Part shown: positions 13,203 to 21,422 of the stretch, one piece after another
Position numbering within the stretch: the stretch's first letter is position 1
Layout: each line of letters starts with the position of its first letter
Source: Iris pallida
Taxonomy: Eukaryota > Streptophyta > Magnoliopsida > Asparagales > Iridaceae
Direction of reading: 5' to 3'
NCBI GenBank assembly: GCA_029216955.1
Contig: JANAVB010004140.1
Coordinates: 62,001 to 126,000, forward strand
DNA: 64,000 nt
Notes under the pieces: generated by a model
Told to the model about the DNA's origin: nothing
What the model saw: the letters and a program-made list of their open reading frames with translations, nothing else
Database searches by the model: none
Made by a program: the position numbers and the translations under genes

Positions 13203-14602
13203 AATTTTTATTGTGTTCCCCTCCAACTGGCTATGAACATATGTCAACAAATCTGGTTGATCTTGGGAGGCAGCCTCTAGGTCGTACAATATTTGAGTGG
13301 CTGAAGACGATCCGGCCGTCACATTTGGTTTACAGATTTGAAAAGGAATGTTACTTGGAACCTTATCTTCCCAGCCGTTTTGCGCGGCAATTCGGCTATG
13401 ACCAATTCCATGTAGGCAATGCTATAACTTGCCTGCAAGGAAAAGGTTATCTGATTGATGGCGCCAGGGCTTGGGCTTATTATAACGCTCGAGACACAAG
13501 AGCAAAGTTCTCGATGCCGACCAAGAGTGATCACGGCCCCCGGATGTTATACACATATTCGCTTTTTTACACAGCAGCGAATACATTCGCCGAGAAATTC
13601 AGCCTTGTAGATAGCTTCGCGACAGCGACGCGATTGAAGAAGGGAGCAACTGTTATATCAGCTCCAGGTAATGACGAAGAGCATAAGCCAGTAGATGACC
13701 CGTTGGAAGCCTCAAAGGAAGCTAACTTCCCTGAGGAGGTCAACGAACCACTGCGAATTTCCTTGAAAGTTGTCAAATCTCCAGCCAAGGAGAGAAAAAG
13801 AAGGATTGACAAACCTTCTTCTCCGGTTGCAAAGAAGAAGCTTATCCTAGATCCATCAGAGAAGGTCACCACCAGGTCACAATCTCGGCAACTGGCCGAG
13901 TCGACCCAAAGAGAAGAAGCGACTACGCCAACCTCTCTTCCAAGGCAGGTCGATGTAGTAGATGTAGAGAGTCCAGAGAGACCTCTACATAGAAAGAAAC
14001 TGGCCTCCAGAAGAAGAAAGAGGGTGGTCACTCCTCCGAGACAAATCTTGTCCTCGGTGGTGGCTAGTGCTGTTGCTGGAATCACTATGTCATCCCCTAC
14101 ACCTGCCCCCAAGCCTAGGCAGGAAACTCCTAGTCTAGAGCAGAGGGACGAGGTTGAGCAGAGGGATGAGGCTGAAGCTGAGCAGAGGGATGAGGCTGAG
14201 CAGAGGGATGATGAAGTTTTGCGATCTCCTTCTCTTACGGTGGAAACTACCCAGCTTCCTGCTACACCAGAAACACTCCGTAAAGAAGAAGATCGTTTAA
14301 TGATTGATGCTCAAAATGATTGCGACTTCGGTCTGCAGGATGATGTCGATCAAGCCGCCGTCGCAACTGCCAGCGAGGAAGCACCAGAAGATAGTATAAG
14401 CAATGAAGATACATCAACAGAAGCTGTTGATGATACTTTAAATCCAGAAGAAGACACTGATATCCATATATCTCCCGAAGCTGTTGATGACACACTGAAT
14501 CCTGAAGAGGATATTGAGGTGCATGTGTCTCCGAAAAAGAATGTGGGTGAGGAAGTAGCACCGGAGGAAACTACTACTGCCGATCCCAAAGGTATTGAAT
14601 GA
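13145..14602 (+). CDS. Mobile-domain coding block, second frame, with acidic tail
   Basis: Continues the same protein one frame over. The first 150 residues (FLLCSPPTGYEH, then an FGYDQFHVG segment) look like the C-terminal half of the PMD. After that come a basic cluster RKRRIDKP...KKK (a possible nuclear signal), SP/TP-rich sequence, an EQRDEAE repeat (14140-14215) and a duplicated acidic motif EAVDDTLNPEED (14420-14520). The TGA at 14600 may lie in an intron: AAAG/GTATTG at 14591-14592 is a good donor, and a CAG acceptor at 14661 keeps the frame. Confidence 0.68.
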   Translation: MDIHQSERLQTGFESWKGVEFLLCSPPTGYEHMSTNLVDLGRQPLGRTIFEWLKTIRPSHLVYRFEKECYLEPYLPSRFARQFGYDQFHVGNAITCLQGKGYLIDGARAWAYYNARDTRAKFSMPTKSDHGPRMLYTYSLFYTAANTFAEKFSLVDSFATATRLKKGATVISAPGNDEEHKPVDDPLEASKEANFPEEVNEPLRISLKVVKSPAKERKRRIDKPSSPVAKKKLILDPSEKVTTRSQSRQLAESTQREEATTPTSLPRQVDVVDVESPERPLHRKKLASRRRKRVVTPPRQILSSVVASAVAGITMSSPTPAPKPRQETPSLEQRDEVEQRDEAEAEQRDEAEQRDDEVLRSPSLTVETTQLPATPETLRKEEDRLMIDAQNDCDFGLQDDVDQAAVATASEEAPEDSISNEDTSTEAVDDTLNPEEDTDIHISPEAVDDTLNPEEDIEVHVSPKKNVGEEVAPEETTTADPKGIE

Positions 14603-15112
14603 GATTATCAATTTTCTTTTCGTAGATTAAATGGCTGACAACTCTATTCTTATCCATGCAGAACTTGAATCTTCTCCAGCTCCTCTAGTGTGCACAGATA
14701 TAGTGCCTGTAACGACGATAGCTAGCAGCAGTCGTCATTTGTCAGGTGGCTCCGAGGCAGGTAGTAGCCAGACAGTAATGTCTGAAGCTACTTCTGCTAG
14801 GTTGGAACCTGTCAGCTGATAACAGAATCGTCATTGGACCTAGTCATGGTAAGATGATTGCCTTTACTTTTGATCCTTTTCGATAGTTGCAAATGACAGG
14901 CAAAATGACAAGGTTTATCTGTTTTTGCAAAGGAACAACCGGGAGGAGCAGCCAGCTCTACCTTACCTCCCTTGTTTAAAGAGCCCTCCATTCAAGTGCA
15001 AGAAGATGAACGTCCTGCTGCTTCATCGTCAACGGGAGTAGCTGCTACTCCTGGTGCTCTGGCTACTAATTGATTTGTCATTAGCTCCTTCACCAACTTT
15101 TTCTTTAATTCG

Positions 15113-15766
15113 TTGGGACCCTTAGTAGATAGGGTGATAGAGAAAGAAGATGCTGGTTTCTCCACAGTTAGAGGTCCAATGTCTTATTTGATCAATGCCA
15201 TCCGCAGCCAAGGTGACGAAGCTCAAGCTATTTTTCTTGAGCATATATTAGATGAGCTGGAGGCATCGGTTAGAATCTACAAAGAGCTTAATAGGGGGAG
15301 GTGGAACCCTTGGTGTAGGCTGAATTTGAAAAGATGTCTCAAGAAGCTGCATTTGCTAAAGTTGATTTCCAGATTATCTTAGACAGTTTCACTGCCAAGT
15401 CTTCTGAGTATAACTCCCAAGTAGAAACAATAGCATCTGTTGCTAAGGAGGAGGAAAGGAAAGTTGCTGAGCTGCAAGCAAAATCTGCCCGTCTTCAAGA
15501 AGAGTTGAGACTTGTTCAGCGCTCTGGAAGATGAGGTCACACAACATCAGGCTACAGTTCAGCAACTGGACGCTCTGACTCAAGAAAGAAATGAGTATGT
15601 CGCAACTCATCAAGCTGAAATCTCTCGCAGAATGATAACCTTGCCGACTTTCGACGATAAGTCTGGAATGGAGGAGGCTAGGAGGCGAGTGATGGACTCT
15701 CGTGAGGAGCGACTGCAATCTTTAAAGCAGCAGATGACTAGTTTGATGACTCCGCCAGCCGAGTAG
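15113..15766 (+). pseudogene. Coiled-coil C-terminal part of the antisense gene
   Basis: Three overlapping frames (15113-15382, 15334-15534, 15512-15766) each carry helix-forming, Glu/Gln/Lys/Leu-rich sequence with heptad spacing (for example VAELQAKSARLQEEL). They read as one coiled-coil tail broken by two or three small indels. The last frame ends in TAG just before a CT/T-rich 3' end with AATAAA at 15830. They could be a separate gene, but no promoter or start is apparent between them and the mobile-domain block. Confidence 0.55.
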
Positions 15767-15829
15767 AAAGACTCTTTGTATCTTCTTGTTTTGTGGCATG
15801 TATTTTTGTAATGTCTTCCAATTTTGATC

Positions 15830-15835
15830 AATAAA
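15830..15835 (+). terminator. Candidate poly(A) signal of the antisense gene
   Basis: AATAAA lies 64 bp after the last stop codon, preceded by TTGT-rich upstream sequence (TGTATTTTTGTAATGT). Both are usual in plant 3' ends. Confidence 0.45.
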
Positions 15836-16029
15836 AAGACATTTTCTTTGTGGATCTATTATTTATTGCATATCTTATTCAGATATAAATAATAGCGATA
15901 GAAAATATATTCAGAGGTACAGGACATGATATATTTCTTGATTTTTTAGAAAATAATTATATTCATTATATCTGCTCAGAGGTAATGTGGACATGGCAGA
16001 ATATAATTTTGTTGAATATCATTATTTCA

Positions 16030-16660
16030 GTAGACAACTTAATCAAAGATGACAAATTGCGGGTGTGAATGGATGGATGAATGAACGAAAATGAATCGTC
16101 AAAATGTGTGAACGAAATAAATCGTCGGGATGAACGGATGAACCGTCAAATGAATTGAATGAACGGGTGAACCGTCGGATGAATGTAATGAATGGACGAA
16201 CCGTCGAATGAATATAATGAACGGGTGAACCGTCAGATGGATTTTAATGAACGGGTGAACCGTCGGATGATTTAATGAACGGATGAACCGTCGGATTAAT
16301 GTAATGAACGAATGAACCGTCAAATGGATTTAATGAACGGGTGAACCGTCAAATGGATTTTAATGAACGGATGAACCATCAAATTGATGTAATGAACGGA
16401 CGAACCGTCGGATGAATGCGATGAACGGGTGAACCGTCAGATAAATGTGATGAACGGGTGAACTGTCAGATGAATGAAATGAACGAGTGAACCGTCGGAT
16501 GAATGTAATGAACGGGTGAACCGTCAGATGGATTTTAATGAACGGGTGAACCGTCGGATGATTTAATGAACGGGTGAACCGTCGGATTGATGTAATGAAC
16601 GGATGAACCGTCAAATGAATGTGATGAACGGATGAACCGTCAGATGAATGTGTCGCTTCG
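16030..16660. repeat. Minisatellite between the two antisense units
   Basis: Roughly 20 imperfect copies of a 28-34 bp unit built from GAACGGGTGAACCGTC and GATGAATGTAAT. It starts about 200 bp after the poly(A) signal of the first antisense gene and ends about 25 bp before the TATA box of the second. Minus-strand frames across it are only repeat translations. Confidence 0.93.
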
Positions 16661-16681
16661 TTGTTTTCAAGAATCTCTGTC

Positions 16682-16689
16682 TATAAATA
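16682..16689 (+). promoter_or_regulatory. TATA box of the second antisense unit
   Basis: TATAAATA lies 55 bp upstream of the ATG at 16737, immediately after the minisatellite. Its context CTATAAATAGAAC resembles the box of the first antisense gene. Confidence 0.5.
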
Positions 16690-16736
16690 GAACAGAAATT
16701 TAGATGGAACGATCACTTTCACTTTTCAACACAAAA

Positions 16737-17057
16737 ATGTCGTCTGGAGATGCATCCAAGAAGGCTGAGGTCGCCCCGAAGGTTGAACGCTCGGAGGAAC
16801 ATCCTGCCGAACCGGCTCAGTCGAAATAGACAGAGGCGGGCGAAGGTTCGTCTACACCAAAGCCGCCAAGGGACATCTTGGACTTCCTCCTTGAACCAGG
16901 GACGACGGAAGAAGCAGAGGCCATGAAGATGGCTGCTTATAAGTTCCTGGTGGGTTCGAGCAAGGATGTTCTCGGTTCTTTTGCCGACCATGTCTTTGAT
17001 AAGGACGGCAGTGGCCCTCGTCCCAATTTTGAGAAGGATGATAGTGACTTTCCTTGA
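16737..17057 (+). pseudogene. Second antisense unit, about 106 codons, unknown function
   Basis: Starts ATGTCGTCTGGAGATGC and ends TGA at 17055-17057, with a single in-frame TAG at 16827-16829 (a Gln codon changed by one C-to-T would give it). The product is hydrophilic. An Ala/Glu/Pro/Lys-rich N-terminus leads to a predicted helix (TTEEAEAMKMAAYKFLVG) and an acidic, Asp-rich end. No signal peptide, membrane segment or known domain is visible. It has its own TATA box (16682) and poly(A) signal (17083) and ends 85 bp from the end of the convergent pol. Length, codon regularity and flanking signals argue for a real ancestral gene; conservation in relatives is untested. Confidence 0.5.
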
Positions 17058-17082
17058 TATCATGTACTATCATTCATGATGA

Positions 17083-17088
17083 AATAAA
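17083..17088 (+). terminator. Candidate poly(A) signal of the second antisense unit
   Basis: AATAAA lies 26 bp after the TGA, in an AT-rich stretch. The pol stop on the other strand is at 17142, so transcripts from both strands would end within this short spacer. Confidence 0.45.
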
Positions 17089-17141
17089 ATTAAATTTTAT
17101 TTATGAACTTGTCTGATGATTACAAGCACTCTCTTTTACAT

Positions 17142-17561
17142 TTATACATAATACTTTTTGAGGAACTTGCCGTTGATGGGCATTATCGCAACTCGACCAT
17201 CCAATTCTGTGAGTTGATAGGCTCCATTTGAGAAGACTTTGCTCACGATATATGGACCTTCCCACTTTGCGTCAAATTTGCCTTTACTAGAGTGAGTCAT
17301 AGTCATGGGACGTCTGACCGTCAGAACGAGCTCTCCTTTCTGAAAGGCTCTAACTTTAACTTTGCGGTTGAAAGTCTTCGAGATACGGGCTTGGTATAAC
17401 TCAATATGCTGTTGAGCCATTAACCGCTTCTCATCAAGCGCCTCCAATTCTTGAAGTCGAAGGAGATCGTTGTTCTCCGTAGTGAGCTCATTAGCGATGG
17501 CAATCCTTAAAGATGGAATTTGAAGTTCTAAAGGTAGAACTGCTTCACAGCCATACACCAA
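17142..17561 (-). CDS. Integrase C-terminal part of the Tat element
   Basis: Begins in VYGCEAVLPLE, continues through a long helix (LRLQELEALDEKRLMAQQHIELYQ) and an SH3-like end (FDAKWEGPYIVSKVFSNGAYQL), and closes with NGKFLKKYYV and a natural TAA/TAG-type stop. The piece between it and the preceding block (17562-17795) is in the same frame, with the catalytic Glu in NGLAEAFNK and a stop at 17637. There is no chromodomain, as expected for Tat. Confidence 0.88.
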   Translation of the reverse strand: MVYGCEAVLPLELQIPSLRIAIANELTTENNDLLRLQELEALDEKRLMAQQHIELYQARISKTFNRKVKVRAFQKGELVLTVRRPMTMTHSSKGKFDAKWEGPYIVSKVFSNGAYQLTELDGRVAIMPINGKFLKKYYV

Positions 17562-17795
17562 AGAAAAGCGTGTACAACCTGTAGGGTTGCGGACCGTAGT
17601 ACGGTAGGCCCAAAGACATTCGCCAAGCTTTTCACTTTAGTTCCATTTGTTAGTAGATACAAACTTCTTAAGGAGCTTGATGATAGTTTTGTTGAAGGCT
17701 TCGGCTAAGCCATTAGCAGCAGGATTGTAGGCTGTCGAAGCGATGTTGTCAATTCTATGATCATCGCAGAATCTGGTAAACTTTTGACTAATAAA

Positions 17796-19265
17796 TTATG
17801 GTCCATTGTCATGAATGATCCTTCGAGGTACACCAAATCTATAGATGACATGATGTTTAACGAAGTTGATGACACTGTTAGTCTTGACTTCAGCCAAAGG
17901 TATAGCTTCAGCCCATTTGGAGAAGTAGTCGGTTATTGCTAATATGAACCGATGTCCTCTAGAAGAAGGAGGATTGATGGGACCTATGATATCCATACCC
18001 CAAGCTTCGAAAGGCCAGGAAGCGGCAGTCGGATATAGAAATTCCGAAGGTTGAAGGATGAAATCTGCGTGGATTTGACAAGCTCGACATTTCCTTGCAT
18101 ATTCGATGGCATCAGATACCATAGAGGGCCAGTAGTAACCCATTCGTCGGATGCGATCATGTAGCTTAGGACCGGGTTGATGTGCTCCGCAGACACCATC
18201 ATGAGCTTCCCGCAATACTTGCTTCGCTTCATCACCAGCAAGACAGCGCAAGAGTAGGCCATCATAAGTCCGCCGATAGAGAGTCTTAGTAGTCTGATTG
18301 TAGTAGAACCGAAGAGATCGTCGACGAATACTCGTAGCCTCCTTAGGATCTTCAGGGAGTATGTCGTGAACTACAAAGTCGATGAAAGGAGCTCTCCAAT
18401 CTTCATCGATAACATTGGCTTCAGTAAGATTACTGAACTCAATATTATGATTGTTTTCGATGCAGAACAATTCCCGGTTAGAGATAACCACGACCTGCTG
18501 TCTTTTGATATGGATGGCTAAGACTGCTGCAAGATTGGCCAAAGCATCTGCTTCAGTATTGCAAGCTCGGCGAACATATTCGATGTAGAAGGCTTTGAAT
18601 GATGTAGCCATGCTGATTGTCGCTTCATAGTAAGGCACTAAATCTTGATGGCGAACTTCATAGGTTCCTCTAACCTGGTTAACAACCAGCTTGGAGTCGC
18701 CATAGACTTCAAGATATTCGGCATCCAGTTGTTTGGCTAATTGAAGGCCAATGAGTAGAGCATTATATTCTGCTACGTTGTTGGAGCAGGGTTCATCTAG
18801 GGAATAGGCTCTTTGAACAGTTGACCCGTCTGGAGAAACAAGAACAACTCCAACTCCTGTGACAATGGCACCCTTTGGTCCGATCCTGGATGCGCCGTCA
18901 AAGAATAGACGCCAAGTAGGAAATTCTTCGGAGATCATATTTGATTCCAATGTCTCGTCTGGAATTTCATCATAAAGTTTGGATGTCTCTGGAACAGGAT
19001 GAGCTGCTAAAAAGTCAGCTAGTGCTTGACCTTTAACAGATTTTTGAGGAACATATACCATGTCATATTGGGCTAGCAGAATGGCCCATGTAGCCAGCCG
19101 AGAATTGAGTGTGCTAGACTTCTTCATCAGTACCCGGAGAGGATTAACTCGGGATATGACATGAATGGTTTGACCAATGATGTAATGCCTCGTCTTTTGA
19201 ACAGCGAACATAAGAGCTAGGCATTCTTTTTCGACTGGACTATAACGGTGTTCAGCACCAATCAT
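17796..19265 (-). CDS. RNase H, archaeal-type RNase H and integrase core of the Tat element
   Basis: Starts in the gypsy RNase H (VEKECLALMFAVQKTRHY) and runs through a tether into a second RNase H (LFFDGASR near 18900, then NNVAEYNALL and YGDSKLV), the dual arrangement typical of Tat elements. Integrase follows: a zinc-binding HHCC segment (GAHQPGPKLHDRIRRMGYYW...CRACQ, about 18060-18220) and the catalytic domain (GMDIIGPI and HDNGP). It is cut by TAA at 17796, just after the second catalytic Asp. Confidence 0.9.
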   Translation of the reverse strand: MIGAEHRYSPVEKECLALMFAVQKTRHYIIGQTIHVISRVNPLRVLMKKSSTLNSRLATWAILLAQYDMVYVPQKSVKGQALADFLAAHPVPETSKLYDEIPDETLESNMISEEFPTWRLFFDGASRIGPKGAIVTGVGVVLVSPDGSTVQRAYSLDEPCSNNVAEYNALLIGLQLAKQLDAEYLEVYGDSKLVVNQVRGTYEVRHQDLVPYYEATISMATSFKAFYIEYVRRACNTEADALANLAAVLAIHIKRQQVVVISNRELFCIENNHNIEFSNLTEANVIDEDWRAPFIDFVVHDILPEDPKEATSIRRRSLRFYYNQTTKTLYRRTYDGLLLRCLAGDEAKQVLREAHDGVCGAHQPGPKLHDRIRRMGYYWPSMVSDAIEYARKCRACQIHADFILQPSEFLYPTAASWPFEAWGMDIIGPINPPSSRGHRFILAITDYFSKWAEAIPLAEVKTNSVINFVKHHVIYRFGVPRRIIHDNGP

Positions 19266-19313
19266 AGTACGACTGAGATAATAGATGGCATGTTCATGAC
19301 CTTCTTTGTTCTT

Positions 19314-20027
19314 TTAGGCAAGTAAAGCACCCAATGAATGATCCATAGCACGGACATACATTAAGAATGGTATGCCTGAGATTGGTGGCACCAAGACTGG
19401 TGGGTTCATGAGATATCGCTTTATATCTTCGAATGCTCGTTGACATTCTTCAGTCCAAATGAAAGATACACCCTTCTTCATTAGCTGAGTGAATGGTCTA
19501 CAGCGTCCAGACAGATTCGAAATGAACCTCCTGATGTACGTAAGTCGACTTTGGAATCCTCGTAGCTCTTTTAGGTTGCGTGGAGGACGCAACTCTTGAA
19601 TGGCTTTGATCTTCCCGGGATCCACGTGTATACCCTTAGAGGTAATGACGAAGCCGAGAAATTTGCCACTAGAGACACCCAAGAATGACTTGGTGGGATT
19701 CATTTTGAGTTGATGTTGGCGCATGAGATTGAAAATTGTTCTCAAATCTTGGATGTGATCTTCCTTTAGACGACTCTTGACAGCGATATCGTCAACATAG
19801 CATTCGACCGTCTTGCACAGATGATCTCGAAAGATGGTACTCATAGCTCGTTGGTAAGTTGCACCAGCGTTCTTGAGACCAAATGGCATTACGGTATAGC
19901 AATAGATTCCGCGAGGAGTACGGAAAGAAGTGTGTTTTTCATCTTCAGGATTCATCCGAATCTGATTGTACCCAGAGAATCCATCCATGAAAGATATTCG
20001 CTCGAACCCACAGGTGTTGTCAATCAT
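19314..20027 (-). CDS. Reverse transcriptase block of the Tat element
   Basis: RT core. CIDFRDLNEACPKDEFPLP lies just upstream (about 20040-20100, same frame), then FMDGFSGYNQIRM, MPFGLKNAGATYQR and the catalytic YVDD near 19795. The thumb and the start of RNase H (DHSLGALLA) follow. The TAG at 20193 and the TAA at 19314 both replace Gln. The catalytic residues are present. Confidence 0.9.
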   Translation of the reverse strand: MIDNTCGFERISFMDGFSGYNQIRMNPEDEKHTSFRTPRGIYCYTVMPFGLKNAGATYQRAMSTIFRDHLCKTVECYVDDIAVKSRLKEDHIQDLRTIFNLMRQHQLKMNPTKSFLGVSSGKFLGFVITSKGIHVDPGKIKAIQELRPPRNLKELRGFQSRLTYIRRFISNLSGRCRPFTQLMKKGVSFIWTEECQRAFEDIKRYLMNPPVLVPPISGIPFLMYVRAMDHSLGALLA

Positions 20028-20498
20028 GACGTCCGTGATAGGAAGAGGAAACTCATCTTTTGGGCAGGCTTCATTAAGATCCCGAAAGTCGATGCAAACT
20101 CTAACTTTGTCGGTTTTCTTTAAGACTGGAACGACATTGGCGACCCAATCAGGATGTTGTTCTTCTCGAATAAAGCCACAAACGATGAGCTTCTAGACTT
20201 CGTCGTCAATTGCATCCATCATTTCTGGCTTGAAGCGTCGTTGTTGCTGTTTGACTGGTTTTGCATTAGGCAAGATATTCAGTTTGTGAGTAGCAACTTT
20301 GGGATCTAGACTTGGCATGTCTTCATAGCTCCAAGCAAAGACATCAATGTATTCTTGAATAAGAAGAATTAATTCTTGCTTATCTGTCTCTGGGAGGTTC
20401 TTTCTGATGAATATTGGACGAGGTGACCCGCTTTCTCCTACATCAATTTGAACTAATTGATCTTCGATAGGAGGTTCTCGTTGTTCGAATCGGAGTTC

Positions 20499-21095
20499 CT
20501 ATTGGGTATCCATTCGTTGAGCCCAAGGATCTGTTTCGGGATTTTCTTCAATATCCTCGTCATATCCTTCTGGAAGTTCGGCGGAGACCATGTTGGAAGA
20601 TACAATCAGCCGATGAACTTGACCAACGTTGGTGTCAGAGTCCCATGATCTGGAATCAGAAGAGTTAGAGCGCTCCTCACTATTGGATTCGGAGACTGCT
20701 GGGGATAATACCGGAGGTGAAGTATATCCGAGACCTCTTTTGGTCCTGCTGTAATACATCTCTGACTTTCCTTTTGGAACAGCTGTACGGATAGGAGTTC
20801 GTCTACCCTTACCATAGTTGAGGCCATTCTTGAAGTCATAACCCATCTTTCGGATGATATCTTTTGATTGTTGACTGTAACGACGAAGTTGGAGATGTCC
20901 CATATCGTTACTTTTGCTATCATCCGTATAGCTGAATTTTTGTTCTGGTCCTTTACTAAAAAGTATTGGACTCTCGCCTTTCTTTCGAGCAGGAACAACA
21001 CGATATGAGTCATTTGGATGTTCGAGTGAGACTTCTGTTTGAAGAGACTGTACAACTCCCAATGTAAATGACTGGAAGCTATCTAACATATCCAA
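20499..21095 (-). CDS. Linker between protease and RT of the Tat element
   Basis: Hydrophilic, Ser/Asp/Glu-rich segment without a recognised domain, in frame with protease upstream and RT downstream. It ends at a TAG (20499) where Gln is the likely original residue. The frame continues past it into sequence with ETDKQELILLIQEY and DVFAWSYEDMP, the usual lead-in to Tat RT. Confidence 0.6.
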   Translation of the reverse strand: MDMLDSFQSFTLGVVQSLQTEVSLEHPNDSYRVVPARKKGESPILFSKGPEQKFSYTDDSKSNDMGHLQLRRYSQQSKDIIRKMGYDFKNGLNYGKGRRTPIRTAVPKGKSEMYYSRTKRGLGYTSPPVLSPAVSESNSEERSNSSDSRSWDSDTNVGQVHRLIVSSNMVSAELPEGYDEDIEENPETDPWAQRMDTQ

Positions 21096-21251
21096 ATAGC
21101 ACTTAGCATGATAAATGACATCAGTATACTGGAAAGTAGATGCTTTTTCATTGATTTGTACATCTGTATTTACAACAGGACCTGTAGCCTTAGCAGACTT
21201 GGTCAGATTGATTACAAGAGGAGGAGAAGAAGAACGTGGAGGAGGATTGGA

Positions 21252-21422
21252 CTTGTTACGACGGAGGTCGATAACAAGCGGCTCAGAGGAGGTGAGCTCC
21301 CTTTTTTCCTTGTTATGAGATAAATCAATAACAAGTGGCTCAGAAGAGGTGAGCTACCTTTTGTCCTTGTTACGACGTAAGTCAATAACAAGTGGCTCAG
21401 AAGAGGTGAGCTCCCTTTGATC
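21252..21422. repeat. 57-bp coding repeat, three copies
   Basis: Units start at 21252, 21309 and 21366 and encode ELTSSEPLVIDL plus a short basic tail on the minus strand, at the protease-RT junction. Confidence 0.9.

Larger units (their letters stand above)
10996..15766 (+). pseudogene. Antisense extra gene of the Tat element: plant mobile domain plus coiled coil
   Basis: Runs opposite to gag-pol. Exon 1 (10996-11104) starts ATGGCTCCGAAG. A GT...AG intron (11105-11541, pyrimidine-rich end) joins in frame to exon 2. Exon 2 carries the plant mobile domain (PMD, 'aminotransferase-like'), with its hallmark FMTPCGE / ISGLPMG block around 12326-12410. PMD proteins include the Arabidopsis silencing factors MAIN and MAIL1, and PMDs also occur in transposons. 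After the domain come a basic KKRK-rich stretch, acidic low-complexity repeats and a heptad-rich C-terminus (15334-15700). Damage: a TAG at 11811-11813 and an apparent one-base loss near 13187, where the frame changes. Candidate further introns are 14592-14661 and 14850-14932; exons beyond 14820 are tentative. A poly(A) signal follows at 15830. Confidence 0.72.

Noticed and set aside
13319..14589. Minus-strand frames across the mobile-domain gene
   Set aside because: Shadows of the plus-strand coding sequence, which has the domain match and flanking gene signals.
16099..16614. Minus-strand frames encoding TVHPFI-type repeats
   Set aside because: They are translations of a minisatellite whose unit length drifts between 28 and 34 bp.
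20161..20200. Suspected frameshift ahead of the Tat RT
   Set aside because: Codon-by-codon reading shows the frame is kept; the only defect is the in-frame TAG at 20193.
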